64,000 bases of DNA, from positions 186,001 to 250,000 of the forward strand of contig JAALGY010000053.1 of NCBI GenBank assembly GCA_032358165.1, read 5' to 3'. Shown here one piece after another: positions 22,201-35,400 of this stretch. The stretch is from Diplosphaera chodatii. Lineage: Eukaryota; Chlorophyta; Trebouxiophyceae; Prasiolales; Stichococcaceae. Each line of letters begins with the position of its first letter. Position 1 is the stretch's first letter. Under the pieces are notes generated by a model. That model was not told where the DNA came from, did not search any database, and saw only the letters and a list, made by a program, of their open reading frames with translations. The position numbers and the translations under genes were made by a program.

Positions 22201-24779
22201 CCAGCCCGCCTGCAGCAGGCGACGAGTTGGCCTCAACTTGAGCTGTGTAGAGACGCCGTACTAAACTGCGAGTACCGAGGCAGGCATCGGAGGCGAGCTG
22301 CTGGGTGCACTGATGTCGTCATCAGTCCTCTAGACCTCGGTGGCCTTCGGCATGTTGGCATGTTGGCACGTTACGACAGCTGCCCTTTTCCGCCCAGTTC
22401 ACTGCAGACATCGAGGGCGAAGGTTTCAAAGTTGTGATCGATGACCCATACCTCGTACAGCAGGGGCCGGTCCCAGGCGGCCTCGCACGGGTCGGCGTGC
22501 ACCCACCGCCCCAGGCCCTCGCTCCAGTACTCGCACCACACGTGGTCGGCCTGCAGCAGCGGGGCGACGTGAAGGGCTCGCCGCTGGGTGTGTGTGTACT
22601 GCGTGAAGGCTTGGCACGCAGAAGCTGAGCGGGCATGCTGCACTTTTGGCACTGCAACCCTGGGAGGCGCTGCAGAGCGTGACAAGATCCTTGTGATTCC
22701 CTCTGTACGGAGGTACACAGTGAGAATGTTCAGGATCTGCAAGGCTCTGCAGCGTTCGTGTACAGTCACAATGTTGCCTCCAATCGAAGGTCTGGCGAGG
22801 GTCCAGCGTGGCAACTATTGCGCTGAGTGAGGTGATACGTTTGCTGCCAAGCGGATGCGGGAAGGCTGAGCAGCGCTTTGCTCGCCTCCACCTACCCCGA
22901 ATGCATCTCGCAGTGCTGTGCTTTGGGATCACTAGATGCTTCAGCATGCTGGGTGACCGCTGGGACCCGTGTACCCACCCAGTCCCGCGCCCAGCGCGCC
23001 TCCAGCCCAGCCGCCCGCAGGCACAGCCCGAAGCAGTTGGCCCACTCCCCGCAGCGCCCGCGCCGCGTGCGCAGCAGCGCCACGGGGTCGTTGTAGCGCG
23101 GGAACCTGCAGGTGTGGTCGCCAAGTGTCACATGCAGTGTCATGACCAGCAGGCAGGAGTGGCTCCGCCGGATGTGGAGCGATGTCCGCCACTAATGCTT
23201 GATGGTGCATACTCTCTGCAGCTGGTAAGTAGTGTCGACGAAAGTTGTGCTAGCGGCAGGTTCTTAAACCTACTCAGCCTGGCGTGACATTGCATGCTGC
23301 CATGCCTGACATACGGCCATGCTGCACAGGCAGCCGGCCAGAGTGTGCCGGGGTGGCGACCATCACAAGACTGCTGCGGCACTAGTCAGTTGCGTGATAC
23401 AGCCGAGCTCCAAATACTACATTGCAGTGGACATCATCCTGGCTGACGGGATGTGCACGATGCACTGAGTGTAGCACTAGTCCATGGTGTCAGCATGCAA
23501 GTGCTCAAGTCCAAGCACAGTGAGCGTGTGCTGGTCGAAATCCTCAGCAGCATGAGTTTCAACACGCTGTCAGAGGAGCACCTGCCCCACTCACACTGCG
23601 CAGGCCAGCCTGATGCAACAAACACTGCAGCGCCAGCGCTTCCGAAAATTCGGAACGAAGCCAAAAACGTCCTGCGAGAGGCAATGTCGCTGCTTTTGCT
23701 GCGCTGCAGGGAGGGTACCAGCCACCTGGTGACGGCGGAGCAGGCGGTACAACGGTACACCTCCGTCCGGCCGGCGCCGCCGTCCGCCGCCTCCCGCGGG
23801 GACGGCGCCTCGGTGCCCGTGCAGAAGGTGTCCTTGCTGCCGCAGAAGTCGCAGGGCGGGCTGTCCACCTGTGTTACAGCAGCAGGCTGTAGTGCGTCTG
23901 TTGATGCGACCACATGTCGTGCATGCGACTGTCAGCACCTGCTGCATCCGCAGCAGCAGCAGCGCTTTCAGCTGGCACCGGCAATGCAGCAGCCTGGAGT
24001 CACAGCACGGCATGCAGTCGTATGTTATTGACATCTGGAGTACCGAATAGTAATGGGAGAACAATCCCGATATGTTAAAACTGAGGGACACCCAGGTGGC
24101 TGGCGCACCCAGGTGAAGAAGCGTGTCTTGAACCAGGCCAGCATCTCCTGCGCCAGCGCGTCGCTGCGGTGCAGCGGCGGGTCCTCGCCCATCTGCCGGC
24201 TGAGCGCCGCCGCATCCGCGGCAGCGGCTGTCAGTTGGTCCAGCGGCATCGCAGCCCGGGCGGCCTCCTGCGCCCCCGGCACCTCGTACTGCAAAGACAT
24301 CGGGTTTCAGCGGTCCCCAGCGCAATTCAGAAACCATCGTGGTTGTACCCCACTTCAGTGGTATGAAAGACACCTTCGGCATCATCTTCATTCTTGGCAA
24401 AGCGCAGCATGTCACTTTGCAAGCAGCTCAGTGCTGCGTGTGTAGATGATGCAAGCAACGGTTTGGAAGACCTGAAGACCGCACGACTATCGAGCCCTGG
24501 CTGGTGCGCACCCGGAGCACGGTCTGCACGCCGGACTGCAGCTGGCGCATGAAGTCCCGATGCGCCGCATCGCCCGGCGCCTGCCGGCCCTGCTGCTGGC
24601 GCTGCAGCGCCGCATGGGCGTCCTCTTCCGCCTGATGCAAGCATCATAATTGATACTTAGGGTCAACATGTGAAGACTCTCAGCCATGTTGTTGCCACTC
24701 TACCTCAACTCTGTGCCGGAATGCCGCATCTGCAGGCACACACCTGCAGCTGCCGCGCCAACGCCTCGTCAGCATCCAT
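19211..24779 (-). CDS. PNG1: Peptide-N(4)-(N-acetyl-beta-glucosaminyl)asparagine amidase (cytosolic PNGase)
   Basis: Thirteen exons close to 721 residues: 24779-24744, 24631-24512, 24288-24109, 23868-23726, 23105-22979, 22550-22452, 22209-22075, 21912-21774, 21539-21292, 21130-21038, 20683-20303, 19805-19688, 19557-19211. The enzyme removes N-glycans from misfolded glycoproteins exported from the ER, ahead of proteasomal degradation. The transglutaminase-like core has a zinc site (CDFC at 118-121, CTAC at 152-155) and a catalytic triad Cys178, His205, Asp222. The 27 and 17 residue spacings equal those of yeast Png1. A C-terminal PAW-type sugar-binding domain follows ([30 protein letters not shown]). 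There is no N-terminal PUB domain, as in yeast. An extra C-terminal tail of about 115 residues ends in a helical [14 protein letters not shown] motif. Confidence 0.96.
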
Positions 24780-25509
24780 GGCCTGGACTGCCAATCTCGG
24801 TACTCGTCTGGCAGGATGCTGAGATGGTCGTCTGCTCGCAGAGAACCGCCGAGCACAGGACGTTCGCCTGGGATCAGTCACCTGATGGCCCAGCCTCGGT
24901 ACTGTTGAACGGCCCTGAGCAGCCTTCAGCGGCCGGTCTGCGTGAACGTTAGCTGCAAACGCACGCATAGAGTGCTTACATGTGGCAACGGAGTTACAAC
25001 GCGCTGTTGCACCTGCTATGCAGCACCCCAAACCCCGCCGCTTGCATTTCCGGCGGGCCTCCGCAAGGTAGCTGCACACAGGACTAGTGTTTACAGCAGC
25101 ACACAGCAGCAGCACAATGCGTACCTCGTGAACCTTGTGACCTAATCATTTGTCTGCGTGGACGGCCTGGGTAGGCAGCAGAGCATCCAGCATCTGAACC
25201 AGCGGGGAACTCACACACCATCGCTTGATTGGGTTAGGTCCACCCCTTGTCGCGAACGATAGATTGCCCTGCTGCTGGCGGTGCGACCACTTCATCACTT
25301 TCTTGCAAGCCAGCATTTCAAGGGGATGTACCTGCCTGTGTTCCATTTGTGCATACGGACCGCAGGCAGCGCGGAAGCATGCGGCACATGCAGTGCTCAC
25401 TGCCATCAGTGACTTACGTATGCCGTGGCCGACCCTGCAGCACAGCACGATGACCGGTCGTGTCTGCAGCAAGAGTCCACGCTTTACTGTGTCCTGAGGC
25501 GCGTGGCTG
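24780..25509. promoter_or_regulatory. Divergent promoter between PNGase and the acidic-protein gene
   Basis: About 730 bp between two outward-facing starts, with no protein-like frame of note. It must hold both promoters and 5' UTRs. No element is recognisable by eye. Confidence 0.4.
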
Positions 25510-27320
25510 ATGGATGCTCATGCTGTGCAGCGTGACGGCATGGCAGCGCCGCAACACATACACCTCGGTTCGTCCAGCAGCGATGAGGAGCTGTCTTCAG
25601 AGGACGAGGGCGCGCCCTCTGCTGATGCACGTATCCAGCCGCAGGTGTGTGCAGCTGCATGCTAGGAGGCTCTGTCCCGACGCCGCAACCTGGTCGCTAA
25701 CTGGTACTGTGCAGTATGATTCCAGCCAGTCTTGAAGACTTCACCTCAGCAACAGGCAAGCCTTGCTGGCATAGAAACGGTGCTTTTTGCTGATAAGGCT
25801 GGAGGACGCCACATATAGACACATGCCATTTATCTGTCCGTTTTGCTTCACAAGAATCAGAAACATACATTGGTATCAAAGCCGCAGCCACTCATACAAT
25901 GGCTGCTGCAGAGGAACTGGACCTCCAAGCTAAGCAAGCGAACGACTCTGCGGTTTGTGCATCGCATGCAGGGGAGCCCCATCGAGGGCGAGGGCACAGA
26001 AGACGAAATTTCGGCCTCGGAAGACGCGGAGCATGGCGGGGCGTCTGCCTCGGAGGGACAGGAGCCCAGCTCTGACGCAGGCGGCAGCTCGGCTGATGAC
26101 GCTGACGCCTCACAGCAGGCGCAGGCTCTGGACATGTCCTCAGGTCTGTGCAGATATGCTTGCTTGATGGCATGATTTTCATGTACCCCTTCTGTATGGC
26201 CACAGTGCTGCTACACTGAAATGGTGGCATCACGACTTTAGGGAAGGTGCCAGTAGCAATAGCATACTGTGGCGGCAGTCAGCCAAATTGACAACAGCCA
26301 TCGCATAACTGCTTTGTATCTGTTAATATCATGGATCCGCTCGGCCTGCTTGCGATCCGTGCATGCCTGAAAACCGACGGGCCAGCGCATGTCCGTCAGC
26401 GGGAGAGTGGTTCCATGAGCAATAAAGGGGTGCAAGGCAGCTTGCAGCAAGCCGTGCACACCATGCCACAGTTTCAAGTAATGCTCCGGCAATCAGATAG
26501 TGACCGCAGGGACATGTCTTGACCATGGGCTGCCTCACGCAGACTCTCAGAGTGTCCTGCAGGCGATGCCCTGAGGGCCTTGCTCACGGAGCAGCAGCAG
26601 GAGGTGCAGACGGCAGCGGTAGCAGCCGCAGAGGCCGCACCTCATGAGCCGGCGACATCATCAGGTGGTGATAGCGGCGGGTCTGCAAGCAGTGACGACT
26701 CTGACGGCAACGACACGCTGGACAGGCAGCAGCAGGTGCTTCTCAGAGATGCTGTCCATTGCGTAGTACATGGAGTAACCCCAGGAACTTATGATGGCTC
26801 TCCTTGGAAATCTGTCTGACTTCTGCAGGCAAGCCAAGCTCAGCCTACAAAAGTTGAGTCCTGGTAACTCAACAGTCGGGCTGATTGCAGGCAGCTCAGC
26901 AGGCAGCTCTGAAGGCTATACACCGCCAGCAGGAGGCCGCACCAGCAGCAGCTGCAACCCACCAAGCGCAGGCCAAGACAGACCCGGGACACGGGCCACT
27001 GACACCACAAAGACGGGTGCGTGCAATGCCACTGCTCCTGAGTCCATGTGGGCTGCTGCAAACGAAACTTTGGGCCGCATGTTGCTGTGAATGGCAGTTC
27101 AGCAGGGGACGCACGCCCTGAAGCCTGCTGCTCATGTAGGTTGCGGGAACAACGATTATGGCAAAACCATAGTCATCTATGGTTTGACCAATGACCTCGT
27201 CCATTGCAGGCAGCGCAGCAGGCGGAGCGCCGTGCCCTGGATACACCGCCTGGACCAAAGAAGCTGGCCCCTGTGCGCATCCGCCTACAGGCAGACAATC
27301 CAGCGGCGGTGACCCGCTGA
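25510..27320 (+). CDS. Acidic Ser/Ala/Gln-rich protein of unknown function
   Basis: Five exons, 25510-25644, 25972-26143, 26563-26735, 26891-27016 and 27210-27320, close to 238 residues. The N-terminal half has serine-acidic clusters (SSSDEELSSEDEG, GTEDEISASEDAEHGG) resembling CK2 phosphorylation sites and is probably disordered. The C-terminal half is helical, with two exons that start almost identically (AAQQAALKAIHRQQEAA and AAQQAERRALDTPPGPKK), suggesting exon duplication. The protein ends in PVRIRLQADNPAAVTR. No known domain is recognised; the composition resembles nuclear or nucleolar scaffold proteins, which is inference only. A donor at GCG|GTGACC in the last exon could extend the gene toward the next one. 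Confidence 0.6.
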
Positions 27321-27516
27321 TACCAGTACTTCCAGCTGCAGGTAGGGTCACACCTCGCAAACAGTGGCCAGTGCATGAATGCTAGCTCAGCAAGCCCGCT
27401 GCTCAGTGCCAGGAGTACCTGAAGTGGGGCCTGCTATGCTTTGGCTGCCTTTTGTGTGGATGTGTCCGCACCGCCAGCTGGTATGAGCTAAATGCCCCTA
27501 CGGTGCAGATGTCGAT

Positions 27517-29155
27517 ATGGCGGCAGCAGATGGCAGGGCAACCGACGGCGAGGATGCAACAGCACACGAGGTGTTGCTGCTTGTGTTGCGCACAGTGGCA
27601 CATGTGAACAACATCATCTGTACACAACTTGCACTCCTGCCTCACAACTGGCTGTGCAAAGAGAATGGTCAATTGCTTGTGAACACAGGGCCAGTGCAAA
27701 GCAGGTGCTCCATACCTGAAATACGCGTGTAGTTGTGCCTGTGTTTATGCTGCGGGGAACATAATAGCAGGATCTGTAGGACGCACTGATGTATTCCTGG
27801 CTTCAGATCAGCTTGCGCATTGCCTCAGCAGTCGCGCAGGGTTGAGCAGCCAGGTGTCAGAACAACTGGCTATCGACTTTTTGCTCTTCTGCTGAGGCAA
27901 AGTCCAGTGTGTGCTGATGCAGCCCCAACAGCACGTGCTGGTGGCTATGTGTTTCCAATGCACAGGTGTCACTCTAAGTGTCAGCCCTTGATACCAGGCC
28001 TGCAGGCCGCCCTGCAGCAGGGCAACACCTGCCGAACTTCTGTACAAAGGCCTGAGTCTCAGCAGATGCCCAACGTTGCGTACATCTCGTGTTGAATGGC
28101 GCGCAGCCGGAGGACCGGCAGCTGCGGCAGGAGCGCGGGCGCTGCGTCGAGAGGGCCCTGGCGCTGCAGGCGCTGCTGAGCCCGGTGCGCTTCTCGCATC
28201 CTGGACAGAATGAATATGCGTTTGAGGCGACACCCCAGGTGTTCACGCCGATGGTTTCTGGCCGGGACCTAGACCGGCACCAGCGAATTAACCTGGGATG
28301 CAACTGTTGTGACCATCCTTGCGACGGCCAGCTGCTGGATGGTGCCCCTGGTGTATCAGCCTGCTCTGCTGACTCCAGCACCCCAAGCAGGTTGATCCAT
28401 ATCACTGAACGCCAGCACCTGGCCAGGCAATGCAGCCATTGCCGGCTGAGCGGTGCCTGTGCAGTTGGTAGGCAGGCCAGCAACCATGCAGGCACAGTGC
28501 AGATGTCAGGAAATGCCTACAGGGAGGCGCTCTTGCTCGGCAGGAGACTGGTCTCTGCCACGCTCAGGAACCCACAAATAAGTGGCCAAGCAGAGAGGGC
28601 AGCGACAGCATGACCAGTGTTGTCATGGCACAGAGAAGCATGCTGCATTTGTACCCTACCTGGTGCATTGGACAGAAGCACTCCCCACCGTGTTGCAGGC
28701 GGGCATGTGGGTCGGCGTCGCTGTCGGCGCGTTGCTCGATGGCGGCATGCTCAATGCAAACGGTGTAGGAGCAGGAGATGCTAAGGGGGATGCAGACACT
28801 GGGGCAGATGAGCCGCAGGTGAAAAGCACATGCAGCTCTGCACGCTGTGAGCGTCAGTGCTTGAGTACTGCATACGACTGCATCAAACACTCACGCCGCC
28901 ATGCATATTTGCGGATCAGCACAGTCCTGATCTGACAGCAGCAGACGATGCTGTGGCAGTGCACCGCAGGGTGGAAACAAGGAGGAGTCAGCACCAAAGG
29001 GTTGGCACGATGACGGCAACGAAGGCCAGTGTGTGCGCCGAGGCGATAAGGCTGCCAAGCTTGGCAGCCATCTGAAGACAGCCATGGGCAGCGGCAGCAG
29101 TAAGAAACGCAAGAAGCAGAAGCAGCAGCGTGCGCAGCAGGGTGCTCCTTCATGA
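27517..29155 (+). CDS. Unrecognised protein with a basic C-terminal tail
   Basis: Five exons, 27517-27570, 27807-27840, 28066-28184, 28699-28818 and 28970-29155, close to 170 residues. It starts MAAADGRATDGEDATAHE and has a charged helix (QPEDRQLRQERGRCVERAL). A Gly-rich hydrophobic segment (AGMWVGVAVGALLDGGMLN) follows. The tail SSKKRKKQKQQRAQQ looks like a nuclear or nucleolar localisation signal. No family is recognised. It lies 196 bp after the previous gene on the same strand, so the two could be one gene if the intervening stop is spliced out. A TGTAA lies about 35 bp after the stop and could be the poly(A) signal. Confidence 0.55.
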
Positions 29156-29431
29156 CCATTCACCCATGCCCTCGCCCTGCGGGCGGGTGTAAGCAGGACA
29201 TGCAGCTGCGTCAATCGCACCACACATACAGAGCAGCAGACCCGAAGGTTTATCCAATGCTGCATTTGGTGAGACGTAATAGTTCAGGATGGGCTGGAGC
29301 ATGGATCAGTTGTCACACCGTCGTCTGTTCTGCAGGGCTGCATCAGACATCTTTTCCGGACACAATGTTGGCAAACTGTAGTTGAGGTGCACATGTGCTC
29401 AGTTAAGTGTCAGCAGGACCTGTTCAACCGC
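29156..29431. other. Convergent spacer with a TGTAA signal
   Basis: About 275 bp between two tail-to-tail genes. It contains TGTAA near 29188, correctly placed as the poly(A) signal of the plus-strand gene. Confidence 0.4.
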
Positions 29432-32400
29432 TCATGAGTTCATGACATCACCACCAACTTCAACATGGATCAGTCCCCACACAATGCTGCAATTGCCACA
29501 TCATGAGGCTCAGTACAGGAACCCTCCAGCGGGCTCTGCATACCTCGCCTCCCACCGCCCACCATCAGCAGCAAACACGCCCTGGTACCTGTGATGTAGC
29601 CACAACCCCACCATCACCGTTCGTCTGAGGTAGTGTGTACTACTGCCAGCGGAGATACTATCGGCTGCTGTCAAAACTGTTCGTCTGATATGGTAGCCAG
29701 CATGGTGCATATGTCAGGTGGCAGTCCATACAGGTCACGGCATGCCCTGGTGCAACATGCAGTGGTCATTTTCACAACAGGCAGTGAGCATGTCTTGTGT
29801 GCTGTATGTTGTATAAGATGCAAGGCCACATGACGAGGTAGGAATAGGCGGGATCGTACTTCGTGGGGCGCTCGGCCGGCGCCGCCGCCTCCCTCCGCAG
29901 CGCCTGAATGACCTCCTCCGCCGACGCCGCTGCTACTTCTGCCAGCCCCCGCGCCTCATACTCGGCGGCCGGCAGGTTGGTACATCTGCAGGCACATTGG
30001 CAGCTGTCGAAAGCTCCGCACAAACGCGCTCTGTTGTCGGCGCGCACTGCAGTAGTGGCCTGATGCCTACCCATCCGCTGGAAACCGCAGCTCGTGCCAT
30101 TGCAACCCGAGGCCACATAACATGCGTTGCAGCACGTGTTGTGCTAGGGCATAGTGTCACAATGCTCAGGGTTGCGCCGCTGCGTACCCGTAGCCGGGTC
30201 CGTGCAGGCGGAGTGCGGCCACGTCGTGGGCCCGCGCCGCACGCGCCTCGCTGCTGAAGCGCCCCAGGCCTAGCGGCGCCTGCAACCAAAATATCGAGGG
30301 GGGGTGCAGCCCTTCTTGCTTCGTATCGGCAGGGACGCGTACCAAGAGGGAGCTGGGGCAGCCAGCCTGCAGTGGCTGTGCATTGCTGAACCCCTCACTC
30401 GATCACTCGACAACAAGCACACACGGCACACACAGAGCTGCAGCGCAAGAGCACCTGGTCTGCGCTGCCGGGAGGCGGCGGCACGCTTGCATCGAACACA
30501 ACCTGCCACAGGTCGCGCGTCACGCCGTGCAGCACCCGGCCCCGGTCACCACCACTGCCAGTGACCCTCTGCATCACAATTAACAACTTTATCGGGTGGC
30601 AGATAGGAAAGGATGACTTTGCATGCTGTGTATGCGACTCTCAGATGTTGCTGCAGGCGACAGATCGATGCACTGACAGATCAACCAGGTTACGGGGCAG
30701 CTGACTCACCGAGGCCAGCAGCGCCAGGTCGGGCTTGAGAGCGGGGCGCAGCGCCGTGTGCGCCGCCTCGCGGATCACGCCGCTTGTGATGCCGCCAAAG
30801 CCCTGCAGCACAGCACACGGTCGGGTGCCGATGCAAAGAAGCATGTGCAGTGGTGTTTTCTGAAAGTTGCTGTAAGCATTGCACAACATATCAAGTAAGC
30901 AATTAGCATATTCCTGTGTCACTGCCTTGGCGCACCCTCTTGGGGCGGTCATCACGGATGGGGATGGCCGCCCTCGACGCCTTCCTGCTTGCGCTCCTGG
31001 GCCGCTTCTGCGGCCGCTGCAGGGCGGCCGCAGGCGCTGCGACGCCAGCACTGCTAACGACAATCGAGCTGGCCGGCTGCTGCGGATGCTGCGGCATGCC
31101 TGTTGCAAGCATCGGCACTGCCGCATCCAATTGTGGCGGCTGCTGCAGCTTAGGCAGCACCTCCTGCTTCGCATCCTGCCGCAGGGCGTTGGCAGTTGGA
31201 CGCAGCGCCTGAGTCATCAGGTCGCTGAGCGAGGGGAGCGGCGCCCTTGCGTCGGCGGTGAGCTGAAACACTGGCGGCCGCGGCTCCGATGTGCTCGGCT
31301 TGCAGCTCCCTGTTGCAACACGCCAATGTGGCCAGATCGAAGCTCAGATGATGCAGCTGTTGTATTTTCCTAAGATTATGTTTCATCATCTTCTCATCCC
31401 TAGTTGTATATATCGCCTTATTATCTGCTTACTTTGCAGCTGGAGTGGTTGCAGCACCGCGGGGTGCACTGTACCTGCACAACCAGGATGCACTTGCCTG
31501 CGTCGTCTGTTGCGGGCGCTGCGCCTGGCGCAACCTGCGTTTCCGTTGCAGCCGAAGCAGCGGCCTGCTGCCCGCCAGCAAGCCCGGGTCTGCCGGGCAC
31601 GACTGGAGCAGCGGCTGCATGTTCTGTGGCCAGGGTAGGCACTGAATTTGTCGATGTGCGGTCCTGCTGTCGTGCAAGGGTGCGATTCAGGCAGCCTTTT
31701 CCAGCATGTACCCTGCCACTGGTTTGGAAAATACTGGTGCCTCTAGCTGTGTACTGCACCTGCCGCTTCGTTGTTGGTAGCCATGTCAGCAGCCGGCTGG
31801 CCGCCTGGCGCAGAGCCGCCCCCCACGCCTCCAGCAGCCGGCTCGCCGGCGGGCGGCGCCTGCCCTGGAGCAGGGGCTGCAGGCGCTGGCGGCCCTGGCG
31901 AGGGCCCCGCCCCCGCCGCCGCCGCAGCCGCCGCCTGCCGCGCCGCGGCTGCCCAGGCCGTGGTGCCGGGGGCGCTGGAGGCGCGGGCCTGTGGCGAATG
32001 ATGTCGAAAACCCGTTGAACGGTGCGGTCGGTCTCGATGGCTCTCGCGCAGTCAGCACACGGCTTCTGCCAAAGTGTGCTTGTGCACCCTTCCAGCTCAT
32101 GACGCCCATCAACATATAGTGTCAAGCACAGCAGCTGCAGGAACACGGGCAGCCTTCTCACCAGGGGCGGCGACGGCATCTCCTGGGGGGTCCCCGGGTG
32201 CGGGTTCAGGTCCCACGCCCGCTGCGGCTTCCGCGAGGCGATGTCGGCGAACAGGGCGGTGACGGCCGGCAGCTCCACCGTCTTGGCGCGCTCCCGCAGC
32301 GCGGGGCCGTGGCGTAATCGCCGCCCCGTCTTGGGGCTGCAGACGGGGAGAAGCATGGATTGGATCGCCGCAGACCCTTGCTGCAGAGCTGCGTCGAGCC

Positions 32401-35400
32401 TCATGCTGGTGTGCTGCGCAGGCTATAGCAACGCAGCAACCCGGGTGTGTGGGCCCCACCCCTGGGTTGCAGCTATGCAGCGAGAGCTATGGCTGATGTT
32501 TACATGCCCGCTGCTGCGGGCGACTGGACTGCAGATTGCTGCTGTCATGCCTTCCAAAACAGATACGGTCCTTGTGCCGGTTCAGGAGTGGGCCAGGCGC
32601 ACTTGATGGTGTAGTCTGCAGAGTAGGTGCGGATGATGGTGCCGGACGCCTTTGGGCTGGCAGCTGCGCAGCATGCGCCGCCTGCGTAGCCGCCGACCCT
32701 CGCAGCTGTGATGGTCTGCAGAGCAGGCTGCCCCGCGGGTGCGCAGCGCTGTGCTGGCTGGGGCATGCGTGCTGTGCCGCCGCCGCCGCCGCCGCCGCCG
32801 CCCGAGCTGTCCGACATCTGCTCCAGCATTGCCTGGAGGGTGCGAGAAAGCAGGATCCAGGCAGGCGATGTGCGCAACTCTGAACTTCACCCCATGCGTC
32901 CTGCCACCAGCATGGTGTCAGTGGGCCAGAGATGACTGCGTGGGCACCTGCAGGGCGGGCGCGGCGGCGGCTACGGCCTGCGTGACTTCCTGCGTCCGGC
33001 CGGCCGAGGCGCCGCCGCCGCCCGTCAGCTGCGCCACCACCGCATCGAACTGCTGCTGCATCACGGCCTGCACAGCACAGCAGCAGCTTTTACATGGTCC
33101 AGAGCGACTGGCATGTCTCAAGAGCACGAGGCCATGCATGCAGGGTCTGCCCAGTATTGGCACTGTAGATTGGTGGTGCTAGCTGAAGGCGCTGTCAGAC
33201 ACGCCTGCAGGAACTTCACTGCGACTCCAAGCACGACCGTGGCCTTTTCAGCAGCACAAGAACATAAAACTATACAAAATTCCTTGGACCTTGCTGTACT
33301 GAACCCTGCTGTACATTAGTTTTCGCCAGGTGATGTGCAGCCATCACCTGGGCAGCCAGGCGTGCGGACTTGGCGCGCCGCGGCCGCCCATCTTGCGACC
33401 CCTGGCGGGCCTCAGCGCCCACGCCGCCGGCTGCGTCTGGTGCCAGCGCAGGCGGCGGCTCCACCGACAGGGACCCACCCAGCAGCGAGCGGCCGAGCGC
33501 TGAGGCCGCCAGCCTGTGTTTGCAGCAGCGCTAACCGTAAGCGCAGCACACAACAGCGATCAAAGCTCGCGCAATGGCACACTCGGCGCTCCTGCGCCCC
33601 CTGGGAAGCCAGCTTACATGGGCATTGTTTCAGCACATGGACAGCCAAGGCTCCCTTGCTGCCTTACGGTGGCCGCTTGTCACCAGCTGCAGCGCCTCTG
33701 TGGCGTGACACGCAGGCCTTGTCACCTGCGGCTGGTGGGGGTGGCGGGGCCGCTGCTGCGGGAGCGGCCGCTGGAGGCGCTGTGGCGGCCGCGGGGGGTC
33801 GTCACCCCGCTGCTGTGCAGCGAGACGAACGTCGGCGATGCCGGGGCGGCGGGCGCACCCTGCAGCACGGTAGCAAGCATTGCATGCACACTGTGGCTAT
33901 CAGCGAGCACATGTCCTGCGTCCTGACTTGCAGACGTCCAATGTTATGATGGCTGGCACCCTCTCCGCATAAGTTCTTATGTGCCCCATACATAGGATGC
34001 ATGTAATGGAGCCACATCGCAATTGCTAAGCTTTGAAATACGTAGATGCTGCAACGGGTATCGACATGCCTGCACGGCCACAGCTCTGGCAGATGCCGAC
34101 GCCTCTGTGGAGTTGCTCCAGCGCTCGGCATGCACATTGGCCACAGCCGCCGCGCCCTGCCCCGCGTGTGGCGCCTTCACGAGCCCCTGCATCACCTGCA
34201 CATGACACAGGTCGTGCAGGCCAGATCTCCCTGCCTCCTGCCACTGGAAACAGCCGCTTGGTGGGCAGGTTCTTGTGCTCCGCGCTGGCTCGCGAATGAT
34301 GGCATTGCTCCCCGCAGACGAAAATTGCAGGGACCCATATATGGTGTGGCGCATGTGCACAAGGCTGCTGGAGATTGCCTGAAAGGCGCCATGGCGAGTG
34401 TGAGGGCCTGTTGGCAGCAGGAAGTCGAATGCTGCCACGTCGTGGCTGGCATGCGATGACCCCGGCAGTGGACGCTCGCACGGGCTGCCGCATGCCACGC
34501 CAAAGCCATGTTGCTGGCCGTGCTGCAGGGCAGGCAAGCTTGAGATCGTTTGTTGGTGCTGGGATGGTGTGCTGCATTTCAGAGATCGCTTCTGGCGTCA
34601 CCCATGGCAATAACATTTCAGCTGACCGCAGAACCCTACCACGTGGTCAATGCCGCTGGCGAGGCTGGACATGATGTTCGCAGCCCGGTGCATGATGCTG
34701 GCAATGTCCGATGCCGCTGGCGCCGCAGCATCCACAGGCCCGAGCGTCGGCCTGCATCATGCAAAGCGCTATCAGCTGCGCTGCTTGAGTCGCCCGAGCT
34801 GGTGCATGGCACCTGGTACACCATCGATTGCCTTACACTGTTGGTGGCCCCGGGCCGAGCGGCATGCCACTGCCTGCAGGTGGACTGGGCAGCGTGCAGA
34901 TGGCGCAACCAGCATGTCAGCTTGCCCTGTGGCAATGGTGATCAGGGTGTAAGACCCACATGTGGGGCAGGTCGTCCAGCCCAGCCATGAGCTCGTCCCA
35001 TGTCAGCGAGCCATCGTCTCCTGTGGCGCTGCCGCCAAAAGCCGCCCCCCCTGCACCATCGCCATGTGGGGCCGCCCCGTCAGCGTCTACAGTCCCCTCC
35101 AGCAGGCTGTCCAGAAACCCGGGGTCGTAGTCAAAGTGCAGCTCATCGTCCCTGCGGCAATGAGGCGGGGGCGCAGATTACTGACAAGCCATATGCACAG
35201 GCGCCAGTGTCTTTCCTCTTCTTTCCTAAGGCAGGCAGGCGGCAGAATCACGTACCAGCACACACGCACTTGGTGTTGTGGCGATCACGGATTAGGATGA
35301 TGCTGGTGGCAAGCAAACACTGCAGTTGGACCCCACTCACTGCAGCAGATACTCCAGATCGCTGTGCACAGTTGCAGGGGCCGCTGACTTCGCAGCGGCT

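Noticed and set aside
26829..26863. Possible 35-nt exon ASQAQPTKVES in the acidic-protein gene
   Set aside because: It would leave an intron of only 27 nt before the next exon, too short to splice.
31771..32001. Plus-strand Ala/Gly/Pro-rich frame of 76 codons
   Set aside because: It is the complement of an Ala-rich coding exon (31988-31760) of the minus-strand AP2 gene, whose splice phases fit on both sides.
31421..32404. Unspliced reading through 32336-31760 (Arg-rich RRGRRRLRRRR segment)
   Set aside because: Splicing 32161 to 31989 gives Ala/Pro-rich sequence typical of this genome and restores the phase of the following exons. The unspliced frame is the off-frame Arg-rich reading.
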